Part shown: piece after piece, positions 5,941 through 7,355 of the stretch | Position numbering within the stretch: position 1 is the stretch's first letter | Layout of the letters: every line of letters starts with the position of its first letter | NCBI GenBank assembly: GCA_964398885.1 | Contig: CAYNOU010000090.1 | Coordinates: 1-7,355, forward strand | DNA: 7,355 bases | Direction: 5' to 3' | From: JAGMCF01 sp964398885 | Lineage (GTDB): Bacteria; Cloacimonadota; Cloacimonadia; JGIOTU-2 | Notes under the pieces: generated by a model | Database searches by the model: none | What the model was told of the DNA's origin: nothing | What the model saw: the letters and a program-made list of their open reading frames with translations, nothing else | Translations under genes and position numbers: made by a program

Positions 5941-5980
5941 CAATTCACAAGTTCACCAGTTCACGAGTTTACTAAATTAG
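5941..5980. repeat. Degenerate 9-10-nt repeat downstream of the four-helix-bundle gene
   Basis: Units CAATTCACAA, GTTCACCA, GTTCACGA, GTTTACTA follow each other, ending in AAATTAG. The block at 5951-5968 matches 5205-5222 at 15 of 18 bases, and ACTAAATTAG echoes the upstream octamer array. The AGAGG that probably serves as ribosome binding site for the next gene starts at the end of this block. Confidence 0.55.
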
Positions 5981-5989
5981 AGGTTAATT

Positions 5990-6946
5990 ATGAAAAAACA
6001 TTATATTGAAAATTTATCTGATTACATAGGAACTGAAATAGTTAGTTTCTTTGCAATTAGCGAAGAATCATTAAGAAAAAGTCGTGCCGGAAAATCATAC
6101 ATCAGAGTAACCTGTATTGATAAAACAGGTCAGATTATTGGTAATATTTGGGATAATGTAAAACATCTGGAATCACAATTTAGTATCGGAGATATTGTAA
6201 AAGTAAAAGCATCCGTTGATATTTATGAAAGTAATTTACAGTTAAATATATCTAATATCAGAAAAGCTGAAGAAAGCGAATATGAAATATCAGATTTCTC
6301 GCCTGCCACTACAAAAAATATAAATAAATTAACCGAACAATTGTTTCAATATCTTGATTCAATTGAAAATAAATATCTGAATAAATTATTACATCTTTTT
6401 TTTGATGATAAGGAATTTTTGAAGAAGTTTACCTCTGCACCAGCTGCTAAATCCTGGCATCATAATAAAATTGGTGGACTTATACACCACACTATAACTG
6501 TGACAAATATTTGCGATTCGGTCGTCCCGATATATCGGGATGATGATATTGACCGAGATTTACTCGTATGTTGTGCAATACTGCATGATATAGGAAAAGT
6601 GGATGAATACCATCTTAGACCTTTTATTGATTTTACTGATGAAGGAAAACTTGTTGGACATATTGTTATTGGTGATAAAATGGTTGTTGATAAAATTCAA
6701 CAAATTAATAATTTCCCACCAATGCTAAAGAATAAGATTAGACATCTACTCTTAAGTCATCATGGTGAAAGAGAAAAAGGAGCTGTAGTTTTACCAAAAA
6801 CAAAAGAAGCAATATTACTTCATTATGCAGATAATATGGATGCTCACTTAATGGGAGTGCAGGATTTAATTGAAAAAGCAAAAAAACAGAACAGGGATTG
6901 GACTGAATATAATAACTTGACAAAGAGAGAATATTATACGAAATAG
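5990..6946 (+). CDS. yhaM: YhaM-like 3'-5' exoribonuclease (OB fold + HD domain)
   Basis: This 318-residue protein has the two-part YhaM/CBF1 architecture. An OB-fold nucleic-acid-binding domain covers about residues 12-95 (SYIRVTCIDKTGQIIGNIWD, then GDIVKVKASV). An HD metal-dependent phosphohydrolase domain covers about 150-290. HD-site motifs are SWHHNKIGGLIHHT (H157, H158, H166, H167), ILHDIGK (H199, D200), LLSHHGE (H257, H258) and HYADNMDAH (D281). Length is typical for the family. Known members degrade RNA, and possibly single-stranded DNA, from the 3' end in the cytoplasm. A weak AGAGG lies 6 nt before the ATG. Between the HHT and HD motifs, residues VVPIYRD are encoded by a perfect palindrome and make this loop slightly longer than usual. 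I am sure of the family, less sure of substrate preference. Confidence 0.9.
   Translation: MKKHYIENLSDYIGTEIVSFFAISEESLRKSRAGKSYIRVTCIDKTGQIIGNIWDNVKHLESQFSIGDIVKVKASVDIYESNLQLNISNIRKAEESEYEISDFSPATTKNINKLTEQLFQYLDSIENKYLNKLLHLFFDDKEFLKKFTSAPAAKSWHHNKIGGLIHHTITVTNICDSVVPIYRDDDIDRDLLVCCAILHDIGKVDEYHLRPFIDFTDEGKLVGHIVIGDKMVVDKIQQINNFPPMLKNKIRHLLLSHHGEREKGAVVLPKTKEAILLHYADNMDAHLMGVQDLIEKAKKQNRDWTEYNNLTKREYYTK
6525..6540. repeat. Perfect 16-bp palindrome TCCCGATATATCGGGA inside the exoribonuclease gene
   Basis: Self-complementary over 16 bp, and extendable outward to 24 nt (6521-6544) if two G-T pairs are allowed. It encodes part of VVPIYRD in a surface-type loop between HD motifs. It shares both arms with the palindrome at 3314-3330. 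Confidence 0.8.
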
Positions 6947-7317
6947 TGTCATTTAATATAAGAAATTAAAAAAATTGCAGGATGCGACAAAACACAATGA
7001 AGATAACGCAAATGGATAGCAAAGAAAATAAACAAATAAGCATTTCCCTCTCCGCTTTCCTCTACAATAATAACTTCATAATATCTAACTTAACTAAATT
7101 AAAAATATGCAAATGTCAAAATTAGGTACCTGCATATTAAACGCTTGGCTATTTAATAGCCTGTCTCGGCTCCCAATGTACTCGTCGGGGCGAAGCCAAG
7201 CCGAAGACAGATAGGGAGACGGGCTAAGAGTTGCAGGAAAAAGAAGTAAATGTCACAAATAGGCCAGAAGTTCTGCTAACCAATAAAAAAACCAAAAACT
7301 AACTAAAAGGAGAAAAA
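6947..7317. other. Gene-free leader region
   Basis: The 371 bases between the exoribonuclease stop and the next start hold no convincing gene. A 42-codon frame at 6997-7125 has no ribosome binding site or family resemblance. An 8-bp inverted repeat AATATGCA/TGCATATT lies at 7104-7111 and 7131-7138, and a cluster of overlapping inverted repeats spans 7143-7226. I could not identify a clear promoter. Confidence 0.6.
7143..7226. repeat. Cluster of overlapping inverted repeats, copy B of the long palindromic family
   Basis: Four pairings can be drawn: GCTTGGCT/AGCCAAGC (7143-7150/7194-7201); GGCTAT/ATAGCC (7147-7152/7156-7161); TAGCCTGTCTC/GAGACGGGCTA (7157-7167/7216-7226, one G-T); and CTGTCTCGGCT/AGCCGAAGACAG (7161-7171/7199-7210, one bulge). 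Several exclude each other. Sequence shared with 3914-3984 points to a dispersed palindromic element. Confidence 0.6.
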
Positions 7318-7355
7318 ATGTTGAAAAAAGTTGACTCAAAAAAGTATGCATTGGT
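7318..7355 (+). CDS. Start of an unidentified gene (3' truncated)
   Basis: ATG at 7318 follows a strong ribosome binding site (AAAAGGAG, 7305-7312) at 5-nt spacing. The visible residues are MLKKVDSKKYAL, followed by an incomplete Val-type codon. This is the best Shine-Dalgarno site in the window, which makes the start credible. Twelve residues are too few to assign a family; a lysine-rich start followed by hydrophobic residues could be the beginning of a signal peptide or a cytoplasmic protein. Confidence 0.7.
   Translation, partial: MLKKVDSKKYAL

Noticed and set aside
5158..5980. CRISPR array from the repeated short units
   Set aside because: Units are 8-10 nt in direct tandem without spacers of constant length, so this is simple-sequence DNA.
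6997..7125. 42-codon ORF in the leader region
   Set aside because: No ribosome binding site, biased low-complexity content and no recognisable family.

Overview
The window looks like an AT-rich chromosomal segment from a Gram-negative bacterium of the wider Bacteroidota/Fibrobacterota/Cloacimonadota type. The evidence is a secreted C25 (gingipain-like) peptidase with a C-terminal type IX secretion sorting domain of the NYPNPFNP kind. The spaces between genes, and some genes, also carry many short palindromic and tandem repeats of the sort common in such genomes. A Cloacimonadota-like lineage is my best guess from style only; there is no marker gene here that settles it. All genes read on the + strand.

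Layout. Bases 3-3569: 5'-truncated C25 peptidase with propeptide, catalytic domain, Ig-like domain, FG-GAP/VCBS-like beta-propeller and sorting domain. Bases 3633-3708: tRNA-Lys(CUU). Bases 3709-4063: no gene, but three different dispersed-repeat or hairpin elements. Bases 4064-5158: PHP-domain metallohydrolase. Bases 5158-5230: octanucleotide tandem repeat and leader. Bases 5236-5913: a four-helix-bundle (23S rRNA intervening-sequence type) gene cut in two by an insertion. Bases 5990-6946: YhaM-like OB-fold + HD-domain 3'-5' exoribonuclease. Bases 6947-7317: gene-free leader with a complex inverted-repeat cluster. Bases 7318-7355: start of another gene.

The most interesting object is at 5390-5689. 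A 300-bp unit with perfect 12-bp terminal inverted repeats (GCCCAGTGTAAT / ATTACACTGGGC) contains almost nothing except an 88-residue GIY-YIG nuclease gene (18 nt before it, 15 nt after it). It sits exactly inside the most conserved motif of the four-helix-bundle protein (ANIA | EGFGRF). The left repeat supplies the stop codon of the N-terminal half. The stop codon of the nuclease overlaps the start codon of the C-terminal half (ATGA), and the two halves lie in the same frame. Removing 303 bp would restore a normal protein of about 125 residues. This looks like a minimal homing-type or transposon-like element made of TIRs and a GIY-YIG nuclease, with no room for a known intron or intein. I know of no named family of this kind.

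A second theme is short palindromes embedded in frame in genes. TCCCGAT..ATCGGGA occurs in both the peptidase sorting domain and the exoribonuclease HD domain, and a TCTGCC/GGCAGA hairpin lies in the PHP gene. In addition, a heptanucleotide repeat in the sorting domain could change frame if its copy number changed. The genes do not form an obvious pathway; the region reads as unrelated housekeeping and secreted functions separated by repeat-rich, insertion-prone spacers.
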